A stretch of 64,000 nt of DNA from Spirosoma spitsbergense DSM 19989 (lineage in GTDB: Bacteria > Bacteroidota > Bacteroidia > Cytophagales > Spirosomataceae), in NCBI RefSeq assembly GCF_000374085.1, contig NZ_KB893581.1:1-64000 (forward strand), given 5' to 3'. A program made the translations under genes and the position numbers. Within the stretch, counting starts at the first letter, position 1. Every line of letters begins with the position of its first letter. This document shows, in pieces, positions 33,606 to 43,956 of this stretch. Under the pieces are notes generated by a model. That model did no database searches. It had not been told where the DNA came from and worked only from the letters and a program-made list of their open reading frames with translations.

Positions 33606-36020
33606 TCACTCACTCCGCAGTGACTTCACCGGATTCATCATCGCAGCTCTCACGCTCTGGAAACTCACCGTCAGCAGGGCAATACTCACCGCCAACAGAC
33701 CCGCACCGGCAAACATCCACCACTCGATGTCAATTTTATAGGCGAAGTCCTGCAACCAGCGATTCATGGCATACCAGGCCAGCGGACTGGCGATAACAAT
33801 AGCGATGAGTACCAACCGCAGGAAATCTTTGGAGAGTAAGGTAACAATACTACTCACACTGGCACCCAGCACCTTTCGGATGCCGATTTCCTTTGTTCGC
33901 TGCTCAGCCGTGAAGGTGACCAGCCCGAACAGACCCAGACACGATACAAAAATTGACAGAATCGAGAAATACAGAATGATGCGGCCCGTGCGCTGTTCGG
34001 CGCGGTACTGCGCATCCAGCTCCTGATCGACGAAGCCATAACTAATGGGGTTGTTTGGTTCATACTTTTTGTAGAGCGATGCTATATCGGCAATGGTACG
34101 CGGCACCTGACCGGGGGTAGTTTTGACCAGCAAGTTGAAATACGGATTGTCGGGGCGAAACCGGAAAATAAACGGCTCGATAGCATCACGCAGCGGGCGG
34201 AAGTGAAAATCTTTCAACACACCCACGATAAGGCCCGATGGTCCCCAGAACTTTACGCGCTTACCAATGGCCTGCGCCGGGGTCCAGCCCATCCGTTTGG
34301 CCGCTGTTTCGTTAATCATGAACGCACCCATTATCGAGGATGTATCGGATCGAATTTTCCATGAGAAATTCCGCCCGGCCGCCAGTTGCATCCCGGTCGT
34401 ATTCATGAAATCAGCGTCGATGTTCATGTTCGTAATCAAAAACTGGTTGTCAGGCCGTTGCCCTTCCCACTCAATAGTTGAGGAGTTAATCATGTCGACC
34501 AGCGCACCGGTTGTGGCCGAAGCAACCGCTACGCCGGGGAGTTGCTGAACATCGCGTTTGAGTCGAAGAGCATTATTCCGCAGGTCGCCTTTCATCCGGA
34601 TGTACAATAACTGCGACTGATCGAAACCCAGCTTCCGGTGTTGCATGAACGCTAACTGCCGGTAAATGACCACGCTGCCAATGGTCAGTACTACCGCCAG
34701 CGCGAACTGCCCCACCACCAGCGACTGCCGGAACGTGCGGCCTGATTTTACCGCTAACCCCAGCGAGTTAACCGTTCCTTTCAGTACCTGCGCCGGTCGG
34801 AACGATGAGAGGAAAAACGCCGGGTATAGACCTGCCAATAAACCGACAACTCCCGTCAGTAAGGTAAGTGCCAGCCAGAACAGAGGTTCGCCAGTAGGAA
34901 CGACTAATGTCTTGCCCGACAGATCATTGAAAAGCGGCAGCAAGGTTTGTAGCAACAACAACGACACCGAAACCGCTAGGCTTGTCATCAGCAATGATTC
35001 GCCCAGAAACTGCCCAATCAAGCCGGACCGGCTGGCCCCAACCGTTTTCCGAACGCCCACTTCACGCGCTCGATGCGACGCGCGTGCGGTGGCCAGGTTG
35101 ATGAAATTGACGACTGCAATGAGCAGCACAATCAGCCCGACGGTCAGGAAAATGCGGACATACAGCATATCGTTGCGGGTGCCCCAGTCGGTGGCGAAAT
35201 CGAATTTCGACTTGAGGTAAATATCGCTCAGGGGTTGCAGGTAAAGGACAGCATCGTTTTCAGTATTGTAGCGTTTGATCTGCCCGCTCAGTTTGGCGGT
35301 AAAAGCGACTATATCAATGGGAGAATCGGCCCGGTCGGGTTTCAGGAGTACGTACGTATGGTAGCTATTACTACTCCATTTCTGGCTCCATTCGTCGGTT
35401 TTCTCCAGCCACTTATACGGCAGCAGTACATCGAACTGGATGTGCGACCGGACGGGTGGTTTTTTGGCCACGCCTACCAGCGTAAAGGGTTGCTGGTTGT
35501 TGAACGACAGCGGTTTGCCAATAATACCCAGCCGCCCCCAGTTAGCACCAAACAGCCGTTCGGCCATCGTTTCGCTAATGACCACATCGTTAGGGCTAAT
35601 CAACGCTTTTTGTATGTTACCAGCCACCAATGGAAAATTGAACAGGTCAAAAAACGACGGATCGACAATGAGCATATCCTGAGCCTCAACGGTTTTCTGT
35701 TTTTGGCTCAGCGTTCCCGACCACCGCCCAACGCGGGTTGTCTGCTGCACTTCGGGGAAGTCTTTAGTCAGCGTAGCTGCTAAAGGACCGGGCGTAACGG
35801 CCACGTTGAAGATACCACCGGGTTGTTTCTGCCGTTCGACCACGCGGTAAATCCGGTCATAGTTGGTATGGAACTTATCGTATTGAAGCTCATCCAACAC
35901 GTATAGGCCGATGGCCGTGCAACAGGTTATTCCCAGTGCCAGTCCTGTGATATTAACCAGCGAATAAACCTTACTTTTCCACAGGTTCCGGAGGGCGATT
36001 TTGAGGTAGTTACCGAACAT
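33606..36020 (-). CDS. FtsX/MacB-type ABC permease, two-half fused form (array member 1)
   Basis: 804 residues. TM1 is at 20-42, followed by a MacB_PCD-like extracytoplasmic domain (about 45-285). TM2-TM4 lie at 289-311, 342-362 and 380-404, then TM5 at 433-455 starts a second half, with a second extracytoplasmic domain to about 675 and three more segments (680-702, 732-751, 766-786). The cytoplasmic loop motif occurs twice: EVGVRKTVGAS near 320 and EIGIRKVLGAS at 711-721. Such a chain equals a fused dimer of four-helix MacB halves. No ATP-binding motif is present, so it depends on a separate ATPase. It is separated from the other three permeases of this group by a Uma2 gene on the other strand. 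Confidence 0.88.
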   Translation of the reverse strand: MFGNYLKIALRNLWKSKVYSLVNITGLALGITCCTAIGLYVLDELQYDKFHTNYDRIYRVVERQKQPGGIFNVAVTPGPLAATLTKDFPEVQQTTRVGRWSGTLSQKQKTVEAQDMLIVDPSFFDLFNFPLVAGNIQKALISPNDVVISETMAERLFGANWGRLGIIGKPLSFNNQQPFTLVGVAKKPPVRSHIQFDVLLPYKWLEKTDEWSQKWSSNSYHTYVLLKPDRADSPIDIVAFTAKLSGQIKRYNTENDAVLYLQPLSDIYLKSKFDFATDWGTRNDMLYVRIFLTVGLIVLLIAVVNFINLATARASHRAREVGVRKTVGASRSGLIGQFLGESLLMTSLAVSVSLLLLQTLLPLFNDLSGKTLVVPTGEPLFWLALTLLTGVVGLLAGLYPAFFLSSFRPAQVLKGTVNSLGLAVKSGRTFRQSLVVGQFALAVVLTIGSVVIYRQLAFMQHRKLGFDQSQLLYIRMKGDLRNNALRLKRDVQQLPGVAVASATTGALVDMINSSTIEWEGQRPDNQFLITNMNIDADFMNTTGMQLAAGRNFSWKIRSDTSSIMGAFMINETAAKRMGWTPAQAIGKRVKFWGPSGLIVGVLKDFHFRPLRDAIEPFIFRFRPDNPYFNLLVKTTPGQVPRTIADIASLYKKYEPNNPISYGFVDQELDAQYRAEQRTGRIILYFSILSIFVSCLGLFGLVTFTAEQRTKEIGIRKVLGASVSSIVTLLSKDFLRLVLIAIVIASPLAWYAMNRWLQDFAYKIDIEWWMFAGAGLLAVSIALLTVSFQSVRAAMMNPVKSLRSE

Positions 36021-36063
36021 CGTTTTGAAATTTTGGTATCTTTAAAGAAAAACTCGATCTGCT

Positions 36064-36543
36064 ATGGAAGCCATGATTGACCAGGACGTATCGGCCTACG
36101 AACGAGAGCGAAACAAACCTATACCAACGCTACTGCACGGTGCCATTCAATTTAATATTGGGTTTGAACTTAAGATCGCTTATCCTAACCGGTTTCGGAT
36201 TGCCAGCGAGGTACTGCTTGATACCAAGCCAGTGGGTAGTACACCCGACGTGGTTTTATATCCACTAACTGAGCTCGATTTTAAACATGATCCATCCCGT
36301 CGGTCCGATGCTCCGTTACTGGTAGTTGAGATTCAATCTGCATCACAAAGCACCAAAGAGATGGTTGATAAACTAGACGCTTATTTCGATTTTGGTGTCT
36401 CGTCGTGCTGGATTGTTTTGCCCGATATTCGGGCGATATTGGTGTATGATAGCCCATCGCATTATAAGTTTTTCCATGATGATGTCGTTCTAACTGACCA
36501 AAAATTAGCTGTCGAACTGAGTTTGAAGAACATTTTTTCGTAA
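36064..36543 (+). CDS. Uma2 family PD-(D/E)XK nuclease-fold protein (complete)
   Basis: 159 residues. The nuclease-fold core is STPDVVLYPLTEL followed by PLLVVEIQSASQST, where Asp and Glu-x-Gln/Ser hold the PD-(D/E)XK positions. The N-terminus has LHGAIQFNIGFELK, the usual helix before the core. Length is close to the family norm of about 180. The cellular role of Uma2 proteins is unknown. It sits on the plus strand between two minus-strand permeases, starting 43 bp from one and ending 62 bp from the other, and so splits the array. Confidence 0.83.
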   Translation: MEAMIDQDVSAYERERNKPIPTLLHGAIQFNIGFELKIAYPNRFRIASEVLLDTKPVGSTPDVVLYPLTELDFKHDPSRRSDAPLLVVEIQSASQSTKEMVDKLDAYFDFGVSSCWIVLPDIRAILVYDSPSHYKFFHDDVVLTDQKLAVELSLKNIFS

Positions 36544-36556
36544 GATGTTTACCGTT

Positions 36557-36591
36557 AAATGACGTAGTGGATATACGGTGATCGGTCATTT
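36557..36591. terminator. Possible bidirectional hairpin between Uma2 and permease 2
   Basis: AAATGAC (36557-36563) and GTCATTT (36585-36591) are perfect 7-base arms around a 21-base loop, between convergent genes. The long loop makes it weak. Confidence 0.28.
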
Positions 36592-36605
36592 TGGAGGACT
36601 CAGAA

Positions 36606-38996
36606 TCATTCGCTTCGTAAACTCTTTACCGGATTCATCAGCGCAGCTTTTATACTCTGAAAACTCACCGTCAGCAGGGCAATTCCAATGGCCAGTAAAC
36701 CCGCTCCGGCAAAGACCCACCAGGCAATGTCGACATGGTAGGCGAAGTTTTGCAGCCACTGCCCGGTGAGGTACCAGGCCAGCGGTAAGCCAATGATGAT
36801 GGCTATACCAACTAATTTCAGAAAGTCTTTGGACAATAGTGTAACTACGCTGCCGATAGATGCGCCCAGCACTTTGCGAATTCCGATTTCCTTCGTTCGG
36901 GCTTCGGCGGCAAAAGCGGCCAGCCCAAACAGACCCAGGCAGGCAATCAGCACGGCCAGAATGGTGAAGGAAAGGAGTATGTAGCCCTGTTTCTGTTCGG
37001 CCTGGTACTGTTGCGAAAAGTTCTCGTCCAGAAAATGGAACGTGGGTGTATCGGCCGCATCGAATTTATGGTAAACCTGACTGATGGTGGCCAGGGCTTC
37101 GGTCGTTTTTTCGGGGCGTATACGCACGTAGAGGTTATCCTTTTCTAAGGGAGCGGGCATCTGTATGACGAGCGGCTCAATCTTGTGCTGGAGCGAGTAC
37201 GTATGAAAATCGGCTACTACCCCAATCACCCTCGCTTCGGCGGTTTCGTCTTTCCCCACAAAATACTTAACGCGCTTACCGATGGGGTCCTGCCAGCCCA
37301 TTTTCTTTACCAATGCCTCATTTACCAGGACGGCACTCGTAGAATCAGTAGGGAAGGCTTCGGAAAAATTACGTCCCCTAAGCAGTTTAATCTGCATGGT
37401 ACTCAGAAAATCGGCATCGACAGAAAACTGTTGAACAACCTGCGTAGCCGTTGACATAACACCATCCTGCTCGAAGAACAGCCCATTGCTGCCAATATTG
37501 TTGTTGCCGATGGGGTTAGTAGCTGCCGAGGTAGCTTCGATAAACGGACTCTTGTTCAGTTCATCTTTCAGGGCGTTTACCTGTTGCCTCGACTCGTTGT
37601 TATTGAGGTGAAATGTTAGCACCTGCTCTTTGTTGAAGCCCAGATTTTCCTGCTGCACATAATTCATCTGCCGATAAATCATGGCCGAACAGGCGATCAG
37701 GGCAACGGCAGCTGCAAACTGAAACACCACCAGCGATTGCCGGAAACGAACCTTTCCCAGCTGATTGCCCAATTGCCCCTTGAGGGCCACAACTGGCCGA
37801 AAGCCGGACAGGACCAGGGCCGGATACAACCCGCTACCCACGCCCAGGAGTCCTACGAACAAAACGGCTAAGCCAACCGTCACAATCGGGCCGTACTGCG
37901 TGAGCGACAACGACCGACCCGCCAATTCATTGAACCACGGCAGTAAACCATTGGCCAGAAGCGTCGCCAGTACCCCGGCGAATAATGCCATCAGCAATGA
38001 TTCGGTCATAAACTGGCCAATAAGCTGCCCTCGCCGGGAGCCAATAGCTTTTCGAACGCCTACCTCACGGGTGCGGGTGACGGACCGGGCAATGTACAGA
38101 TTCACGTAGTTGATACCAGCCATAAACAGCACCAACGCAGCAATGATGGCAAAAACCGCCACTGTTTTAGCATCGCCGTTCGGGCCGATCTCGTAGTCGA
38201 GGTGCGAGTGCAGGTGAATGGAGGTAAGGGGCTGAAGTTCCATTCGGTAGTCCATACCACCTTTCGTTTCTTTTTCGAGGTATTTCGCGTAAAAACCAGT
38301 GAGTTTACCCTCCAGCGTTTTAGGGGTACTGCCTTTTGACAGTAGCAGATAGGTGTAGAGGTTGAAGTTTTGCCAGCCATCGGTATAGTTAGCGGGCAAC
38401 GACCGCAGGGCACTGAATTGCAAATGCGAGTTGGCGGGCACATCGGCGATAACACCGGTTACCCTATTGACGAAATGATTGCTGAACTCGATGGGTTGAC
38501 CAACTGCCTTGCGGGCATCACCAAACAGTTTTTCGGCCAGCGTTTCGGTCAGCACAATGCTCTCCGGCCGGGCCAGCGCGGTAGTTGGGGAGCCGTACAG
38601 GAACGGAAACGTGAATACATCGAATACCGTGTTGTCCGTAAAGAAAATGTCGCCGGCTTCAATCTTCTTATCACGGTACGTGATTATACCACCGCCTTCG
38701 GTCGAGAAACGGACCGTTTTTTCAACCTCCGGGTAATCGCTTTTGAGAGCAGCCGCAAACGGGGCCGAGGTAGGGGCCAGTTGCAGGTTGCCACCGGGCC
38801 ACGTTGCGTACTGCACCACCCGTACAATGCGGTCGGCGTTGGCGTGGAACCGGTCGTAGCTTAATTCGTGCGCGATGTACAAGCCCATGAGAGCAACGGC
38901 GGTCATGCCAATGCCCATGCCCACAATATTCAGCGAACTGAAGAGTCGGTTCTTCCACAAATTGCGGAAAGCGATTTTGAGATAGTTGGTGAGCAT
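36606..38996 (-). CDS. FtsX/MacB-type ABC permease (array member 2)
   Basis: 796 residues with eight predicted membrane segments. It opens MLTNYLKIAFRNLWKNRLFS, and coupling motifs are EVGVRKAIGS near 320 and EIGIRKVLGAS near 703. The tail VDIAWWVFAGAGLLAIGIAL leads to NPVKSLRSE. The extracytoplasmic parts differ from its neighbours and carry IVRVVQYATWPGG, QVVQQFSVDADF and DPIGKRVKYFVGK. Last gene of a three-gene unit (43853 to 36606); the gap to permease 3 is 12 bp. Confidence 0.87.
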   Translation of the reverse strand: MLTNYLKIAFRNLWKNRLFSSLNIVGMGIGMTAVALMGLYIAHELSYDRFHANADRIVRVVQYATWPGGNLQLAPTSAPFAAALKSDYPEVEKTVRFSTEGGGIITYRDKKIEAGDIFFTDNTVFDVFTFPFLYGSPTTALARPESIVLTETLAEKLFGDARKAVGQPIEFSNHFVNRVTGVIADVPANSHLQFSALRSLPANYTDGWQNFNLYTYLLLSKGSTPKTLEGKLTGFYAKYLEKETKGGMDYRMELQPLTSIHLHSHLDYEIGPNGDAKTVAVFAIIAALVLFMAGINYVNLYIARSVTRTREVGVRKAIGSRRGQLIGQFMTESLLMALFAGVLATLLANGLLPWFNELAGRSLSLTQYGPIVTVGLAVLFVGLLGVGSGLYPALVLSGFRPVVALKGQLGNQLGKVRFRQSLVVFQFAAAVALIACSAMIYRQMNYVQQENLGFNKEQVLTFHLNNNESRQQVNALKDELNKSPFIEATSAATNPIGNNNIGSNGLFFEQDGVMSTATQVVQQFSVDADFLSTMQIKLLRGRNFSEAFPTDSTSAVLVNEALVKKMGWQDPIGKRVKYFVGKDETAEARVIGVVADFHTYSLQHKIEPLVIQMPAPLEKDNLYVRIRPEKTTEALATISQVYHKFDAADTPTFHFLDENFSQQYQAEQKQGYILLSFTILAVLIACLGLFGLAAFAAEARTKEIGIRKVLGASIGSVVTLLSKDFLKLVGIAIIIGLPLAWYLTGQWLQNFAYHVDIAWWVFAGAGLLAIGIALLTVSFQSIKAALMNPVKSLRSE

Positions 38997-39008
38997 AATT
39001 ATACGCGT

Positions 39009-41429
39009 TTATTCAGATCGTAAACTCTTTACCGGGTTCATCAGGGCGGCTTTTACACTCTGGAAACTCACCGTCAACAAGGCAATCCCCACAGCCAGTA
39101 AACCGGCCAGCGCAAACATCCACCATTCGATAGCGACTTTGTATTCGATGTCTTTCAGCCAGTTGCTCATCACATACCAGGCTACGGGCGACGCAATGAC
39201 GAGGGCAATGGCGACTAACTTGATAAAGTCGAAGGAAAACAATCCGAAAATATTGGCCATCGACGCGCCCAGTACTTTCCGAATGCCTACCTCCTTGGTG
39301 CGGGCTTCGGCCATAAACGCCACCACACCGTAAAGTCCTAAACAGCCGATGAAAATAGCAATGCCCGCCAGCAATCGGAACAGGGCGAACAGCCGTTCTT
39401 CGTTTCGGTAGAAATTATTGACGGCTTTATCCACAAACTCATACTTGAACACAAAATCGGGGAAAGCAGCGGTCCACACTTTCTCAACCGTCTTCAACAA
39501 CCCGCTGATAGCCGCAGCGTTAGTGGCCTGTGGGGTAAGCTTAATGTTCATCAGGCGATAAGTATCCCGAACAGTGGTGATGACGCAGGGTTGCGTGCGC
39601 TGATGCAGCGAGAAGGTATTGAAGTCGCGAACAACGCCCACAATGGGAATTTTAACTTTACTCCCGTTCAGCCCCGATAGCGTTTTGCCCAGTAGTTTCT
39701 GTGGGTCGGGGATACCTATTTTTTTAGCAAACGATTCGTTGACAACCAGTTCGCGGATGGTATCGGCGGGCAGGGGTTTGCGACCCGCTATTAGTTTCAG
39801 CCCGTAGGTTTGAAAATACGACGTGTCGGCCGGGCGCATCACCACCGCAAAATCCGCTTCTTTATCCGCATTCTCAAACCGGAAACTGGTCCACCAGTTG
39901 CCCTTTGCCGAAGGCGTAGACAAACTATAACTCATTGACTGAATAGCGGGTTGCCCCAGTAGTTTGGCCGAGAGCGATTCCAACTGACCCGGTTTCTTTC
40001 CATCGGGCAGCGGAATAGTAACAACGGCTTCTTTGGTGTAGCCGAGGTCGGCGGAGCGGAAATGCTGCATCTGACTATAGGCCACGATGGTGCCGATAAT
40101 GAGCATCTGCGAAATGGCAAACTGCCCCACAATCAAACTCCGGCGTAAGGTCAACTGCCCTTTCCCTACCGACCTGATTTTCCCTTTCAGAGCCAGCACG
40201 GGCTGATAACCCGAAAGCACCAAAGCTGGATAGAAACCCGCCAGTATAGTGGTACATACAGCTAGAAACAGCAAAAAACCGAGGATGGGTGCATGGAAAA
40301 GAGCTACCTGCTCCAGCTTTATATCGAGCAGCGTAACAACATAAGGCAAGGCACAATACGCAACAAACAGGGCTAGTACGACAGACAAGCCCGTCAGCAG
40401 GCCGGTTTCGCCCAGAAACTGCCGCACCAACTGCCCCTGCGAACTACCCAGCGTTTTACGGATACCTACTTCTTTAGCCCGCCGAATGGCCTGGGCAGTG
40501 GCTAAATTAATGAAGTTGACACAGGCTGTAACAAGGATAAACAGGCCAATCAGCGCCATCACCCAAATCGTTTGTTTACTCACGGTACGATTGGCAAAAT
40601 TGGCCGAGTGCGTATCGAAGTGAATTTGCGTCAGGGGTTGCAGTTCGTAGCGAATATTTTTGGCATCGTCCGGCTTTTGGTATTTGTTCACAAACCCAAC
40701 GAGTTGCCGCTCCATCGCCTGTGGCGTTTGGGCTTCGGGCAGCATCAGGTAAATCTGGGCCTGACTGGAGTTCGACTGCCAGTCGTCCCACGAGGTATTG
40801 GCCCCGAACTGTTTCAGGGAGGCAAATGACAGCAGCACCTCAAACGGCATACTGCTCGTAACGGGCGGGTCCTGCACGATGCCCGTTACGACAAAATCCA
40901 TTTTGTTCTCCACCCGAATCCGTTTGCCCATCGGATTGGCACTGCCGAAGTATTTGCGAGCCATCGACGCCGACAGTACCACCGTATTCGGGTTGCTGAG
41001 CGACGTTTCGGGGCTCCCCGCTTGCCAGTTGAAGTCGAACAGGCGAAAATAGGCCGGTTCGACAAACGCCATTACGCCCTCTTCTTCCTCAAATTTCTTT
41101 TGAGCATCGGTACGCACCACGCCCTCGGCTTCATGAACGAGCGTCACCTGCCGTTTAATAGCCGGAAAATCGGTGCGCAGTGCCGCCAGGGCTGGCAACG
41201 GAATACCTACGTTCCGCCCGTCACTTTCGGCGTTTTTATAAGCCGTAACCAACCGGTAAATGCGGTCGGCTTGAGTGTTGTGCCGGTCATAGCTCAGTTC
41301 GTAGCGAATAGCCAGAAACAGCAACAGGCAGCAGGCCAGCCCAAAAGTGAGGCCCACTACATTGATAACCGTATAATTCCAATTGCGCCGAAGGGTGCGT
41401 AGGGCCGTTGTGAAATAGCTTTTCAGCAT
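39009..41429 (-). CDS. FtsX/MacB-type ABC permease (array member 3)
   Basis: 806 residues with eight predicted membrane segments. Start MLKSYFTTALRTLRRNWNYT is less like the MLTNYLKIA type of others. Motifs are EVGIRKTLGS and EVGIRKVLGAS. The second extracytoplasmic domain has RELVVNESFAKKIGIPDP. The C-terminal IEWWMFALAGLLAVGIAL and NPVKSLRSE match the common tail. Middle gene of the three-gene unit, 12 bp from each neighbour, so coupled translation is likely. Confidence 0.87.
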   Translation of the reverse strand: MLKSYFTTALRTLRRNWNYTVINVVGLTFGLACCLLLFLAIRYELSYDRHNTQADRIYRLVTAYKNAESDGRNVGIPLPALAALRTDFPAIKRQVTLVHEAEGVVRTDAQKKFEEEEGVMAFVEPAYFRLFDFNWQAGSPETSLSNPNTVVLSASMARKYFGSANPMGKRIRVENKMDFVVTGIVQDPPVTSSMPFEVLLSFASLKQFGANTSWDDWQSNSSQAQIYLMLPEAQTPQAMERQLVGFVNKYQKPDDAKNIRYELQPLTQIHFDTHSANFANRTVSKQTIWVMALIGLFILVTACVNFINLATAQAIRRAKEVGIRKTLGSSQGQLVRQFLGETGLLTGLSVVLALFVAYCALPYVVTLLDIKLEQVALFHAPILGFLLFLAVCTTILAGFYPALVLSGYQPVLALKGKIRSVGKGQLTLRRSLIVGQFAISQMLIIGTIVAYSQMQHFRSADLGYTKEAVVTIPLPDGKKPGQLESLSAKLLGQPAIQSMSYSLSTPSAKGNWWTSFRFENADKEADFAVVMRPADTSYFQTYGLKLIAGRKPLPADTIRELVVNESFAKKIGIPDPQKLLGKTLSGLNGSKVKIPIVGVVRDFNTFSLHQRTQPCVITTVRDTYRLMNIKLTPQATNAAAISGLLKTVEKVWTAAFPDFVFKYEFVDKAVNNFYRNEERLFALFRLLAGIAIFIGCLGLYGVVAFMAEARTKEVGIRKVLGASMANIFGLFSFDFIKLVAIALVIASPVAWYVMSNWLKDIEYKVAIEWWMFALAGLLAVGIALLTVSFQSVKAALMNPVKSLRSE

Positions 41430-41441
41430 GGTTTCAGGGGT

Positions 41442-43853
41442 TTATTCGGAACGAAGTGATTTAACTGGATTCATCAGGGCCGCTTTCACGCTCTGGAAAC
41501 TCACCGTTAGCAGGGCTATCAGCATCGTCAGGCCACCGGCCAGCAGGAACACCCACCAGTGAATACCGGTGCGGTAGGCAAAATCATTCAGCCAGGTGTG
41601 CATGGCGTACCAGGCTACGGGGGCGGCAATGACCAGGGCCACGAACACCAGCTTTACAAAGTCTTTGGAAAACAGGGTTACCAAACTCATTTCCGACGCG
41701 CCCAGTACTTTGCGGATACCAATCTCCTTGGTGCGTACTTCGGCCATGAACATGGATAAACCAAACAAACCCAGGCACGAAATAAGAATGGCAATGCCCG
41801 CAAAAATACTGAACAGGGTTTGCTGCGTCTGCTCGCGGGCATACAGCCGGTCGAACCGTTCATCCAGAAACTGGTAGTTGAAAGGCTGCTCCGGGAAAAA
41901 CTGTTTCCAGACCGACTCAACCCGCTGCACACCCGCCGGAATATTGCCTTTGAGGGGAACAGACAGCCAGTTGAGCTGGCGGGGAGTCAGGATCATCGCC
42001 AGTGCCGCCATCTGCTGATGCAGCGACTCGAAGTGAAAATCTTTCGTCACGCCAATAACCTGTCCGCTGGCAGGACCATACTGAAACGGTTTACCAATGG
42101 CCTGTTCGGGTGTCCAGCCCAGCAACCGCACGGCGGTTTCGTTCAGCACCACCATCGCCGTATCGGTTGGATAGGCGCGGGAGAAATTACGGCCGGCCGC
42201 CATGGCAATCTGATAGGTCGGGATGAAATCGTGGTCGATTCGCAGTGCCCGCAGGTTAATATTGACGGGAGCCATACTGTCGCCCGTCATGGTACGGGCA
42301 TTGTACGAGTCGAGCAATCGGCCGGACGGTATGCGCGACGACCGTCCTATATCCCGGACAATACCGGTCTGTACCAGTTGCTGCCTGAGGGTTTCATAAT
42401 TCGTGGTCGAATCGCCTACATCCGGCAGGAGCAGCATTTGTTCTTTCTGGTAGCCCAACCGATAATCCTGAATATACTTCATCTGGCTATACACCACTAC
42501 TGTACTGATGATAAGCACGATAGCAATGGCGAACTGCGTTACAACCAGCGCCTGCCGCAGTTTACCCGTGCGCATGGCCGAAGCAATCTGCCCTTTCAGC
42601 ACGCCCAATGGCCGAAAAGAGGTCAGAAAGAACGCCGGGTAGCTACCCGCTACCAGGGCGGTCAGCAACGTAACACCCACCAGAATACTCAGGAAAACCG
42701 GATTGAGCAGTTGGTTGAACGATACCTGTTTGTGCGTAAACTCATTCAGTGTCGGCAGGCAGAGCATAACCAGCAGGATGGCAATACCGAGCGCAAACAG
42801 AACCAGCAGCAGCGATTCGCTCAGGAACTGACCAATGAGCTGGGCGCGTAAAGCCCCTACAACCTTACGCATCCCAACCTCTTTGGCCCGCCCCGCCGAA
42901 CGGGCTGTGGCTAAGTTCATGTAGTTGATACAGGCAATCAGCAAAATGAACAGACCGATGGCCGAAAATAAATAAATGTAGCTTATATCCCCGGCGGGTT
43001 CCAACTCCGAATCGGTGTGCGAACGCAGGTGGATATCCGTTAATTTTTGTAGGTTCAGCACCGAAAAGGAGGAAGCTTTCCTACCATCATTGGCCGGAAC
43101 GTGCCTATCCTGAAAGGCCGGAAAGGCCGCTTCCAGGCGCTGCGGATCGCCGGACCGCCCCGCCTTCAGGAGCAGGTACGTATTGAAGGAATTGTTCCCC
43201 CAGTTACTTCGCAGGCCTTCGGCTCCATACACACGCGGGTCGTTCAGGGTTGAAAACGAGATAAGAAAAGTGGGGTGAAAATGCGCCTGAGCGGGCAACG
43301 GCTCAAACACCCCCGTAACGGTCATATCAAATTGATTATTCAGCCGAACGGTTTTGCCGATGGGTGATTCGGTGCCAAAATACTTTTCGGCCATTGGTCG
43401 CGAGAACAGAATAGCAAACGGGTTAACCAACGCCAGATCAGGATTCCCGTTAACGAGCTTAATATCAAATACGTTGAACAAATTAGCTTCGGCAAAATAT
43501 ATATCCTCCTCATTAAAGGAGTGCTCGCCATAGCGTATCAGGCCATTGTTATCGAGGGTTCTCACCATTTGCTCCACTCCCGGGAAATCCTGCTTGATCA
43601 GCGGACCAAAGGGTGGTGCCGCCTGCGCCAGTTTCAGCGACGGTGTCCCGTCCGTAGAGAGGAACGTTCGGGCCACCCGGTAAATCCGGTCGGCGTTGGT
43701 GTTGTAGCGGTCGTAGCTCAGCTCATCAGCCACATAAAGTGCAATGAGCAGAAAACACGCCAGCCCAACGGCCACGCCCGTAATATTGATGAAACTGAAC
43801 GTCTTGTGTTTACGCAGATTCCGAATGGCGATAAGCAGGTAGTTTCGTAGCAT
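41442..43853 (-). CDS. FtsX/MacB-type ABC permease (array member 4, first in its operon)
   Basis: 803 residues from the ATG at 43853 (MLRNYLLIAIRNLRKHKTFS), the start that fits all paralogues; an open frame runs 78 bp further up without support. Motifs are EVGMRKVVGA and EIGIRKVLGAS. The tail reads TGIHWWVFLLAGGLTMLIAL and ends NPVKSLRSE. Eight predicted membrane segments. This gene heads a three-gene unit and has a 442 bp spacer upstream that carries a sigma-54-like element and phased GGACA half-sites. Confidence 0.87.
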   Translation of the reverse strand: MLRNYLLIAIRNLRKHKTFSFINITGVAVGLACFLLIALYVADELSYDRYNTNADRIYRVARTFLSTDGTPSLKLAQAAPPFGPLIKQDFPGVEQMVRTLDNNGLIRYGEHSFNEEDIYFAEANLFNVFDIKLVNGNPDLALVNPFAILFSRPMAEKYFGTESPIGKTVRLNNQFDMTVTGVFEPLPAQAHFHPTFLISFSTLNDPRVYGAEGLRSNWGNNSFNTYLLLKAGRSGDPQRLEAAFPAFQDRHVPANDGRKASSFSVLNLQKLTDIHLRSHTDSELEPAGDISYIYLFSAIGLFILLIACINYMNLATARSAGRAKEVGMRKVVGALRAQLIGQFLSESLLLVLFALGIAILLVMLCLPTLNEFTHKQVSFNQLLNPVFLSILVGVTLLTALVAGSYPAFFLTSFRPLGVLKGQIASAMRTGKLRQALVVTQFAIAIVLIISTVVVYSQMKYIQDYRLGYQKEQMLLLPDVGDSTTNYETLRQQLVQTGIVRDIGRSSRIPSGRLLDSYNARTMTGDSMAPVNINLRALRIDHDFIPTYQIAMAAGRNFSRAYPTDTAMVVLNETAVRLLGWTPEQAIGKPFQYGPASGQVIGVTKDFHFESLHQQMAALAMILTPRQLNWLSVPLKGNIPAGVQRVESVWKQFFPEQPFNYQFLDERFDRLYAREQTQQTLFSIFAGIAILISCLGLFGLSMFMAEVRTKEIGIRKVLGASEMSLVTLFSKDFVKLVFVALVIAAPVAWYAMHTWLNDFAYRTGIHWWVFLLAGGLTMLIALLTVSFQSVKAALMNPVKSLRSE

Positions 43854-43888
43854 AAGACAACGTTCATAAACGTAATTTAAAACGTTCT

Positions 43889-43903
43889 CCAAATGCTGTA
43901 CCA
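43889..43903 (-). promoter_or_regulatory. Sigma-54-like -24/-12 element
   Basis: On the minus strand TGGTACAGCATTTGG has GG and GG exactly 12 apart, as in TGGCACG-N4-TTGC. The -12 box reads TTGG where GC is usual, so this is a partial match. It lies about 35 bp before the permease 4 start. Confidence 0.35.
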
Positions 43904-43956
43904 AAAAGGCAACCTGTTCATTATCAAACAAGAAGCAGAAGAATTATTTTTGACGG

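Noticed and set aside
35073-35783. Plus-strand open frame of 236 codons
   Set aside because: Antisense to permease 1 and without any known motif.
41820-42851. Plus-strand open frame of 343 codons
   Set aside because: Antisense shadow of permease 4, whose motifs and membrane pattern are clear on the other strand; composition is Arg/His/Gln-rich without any domain.
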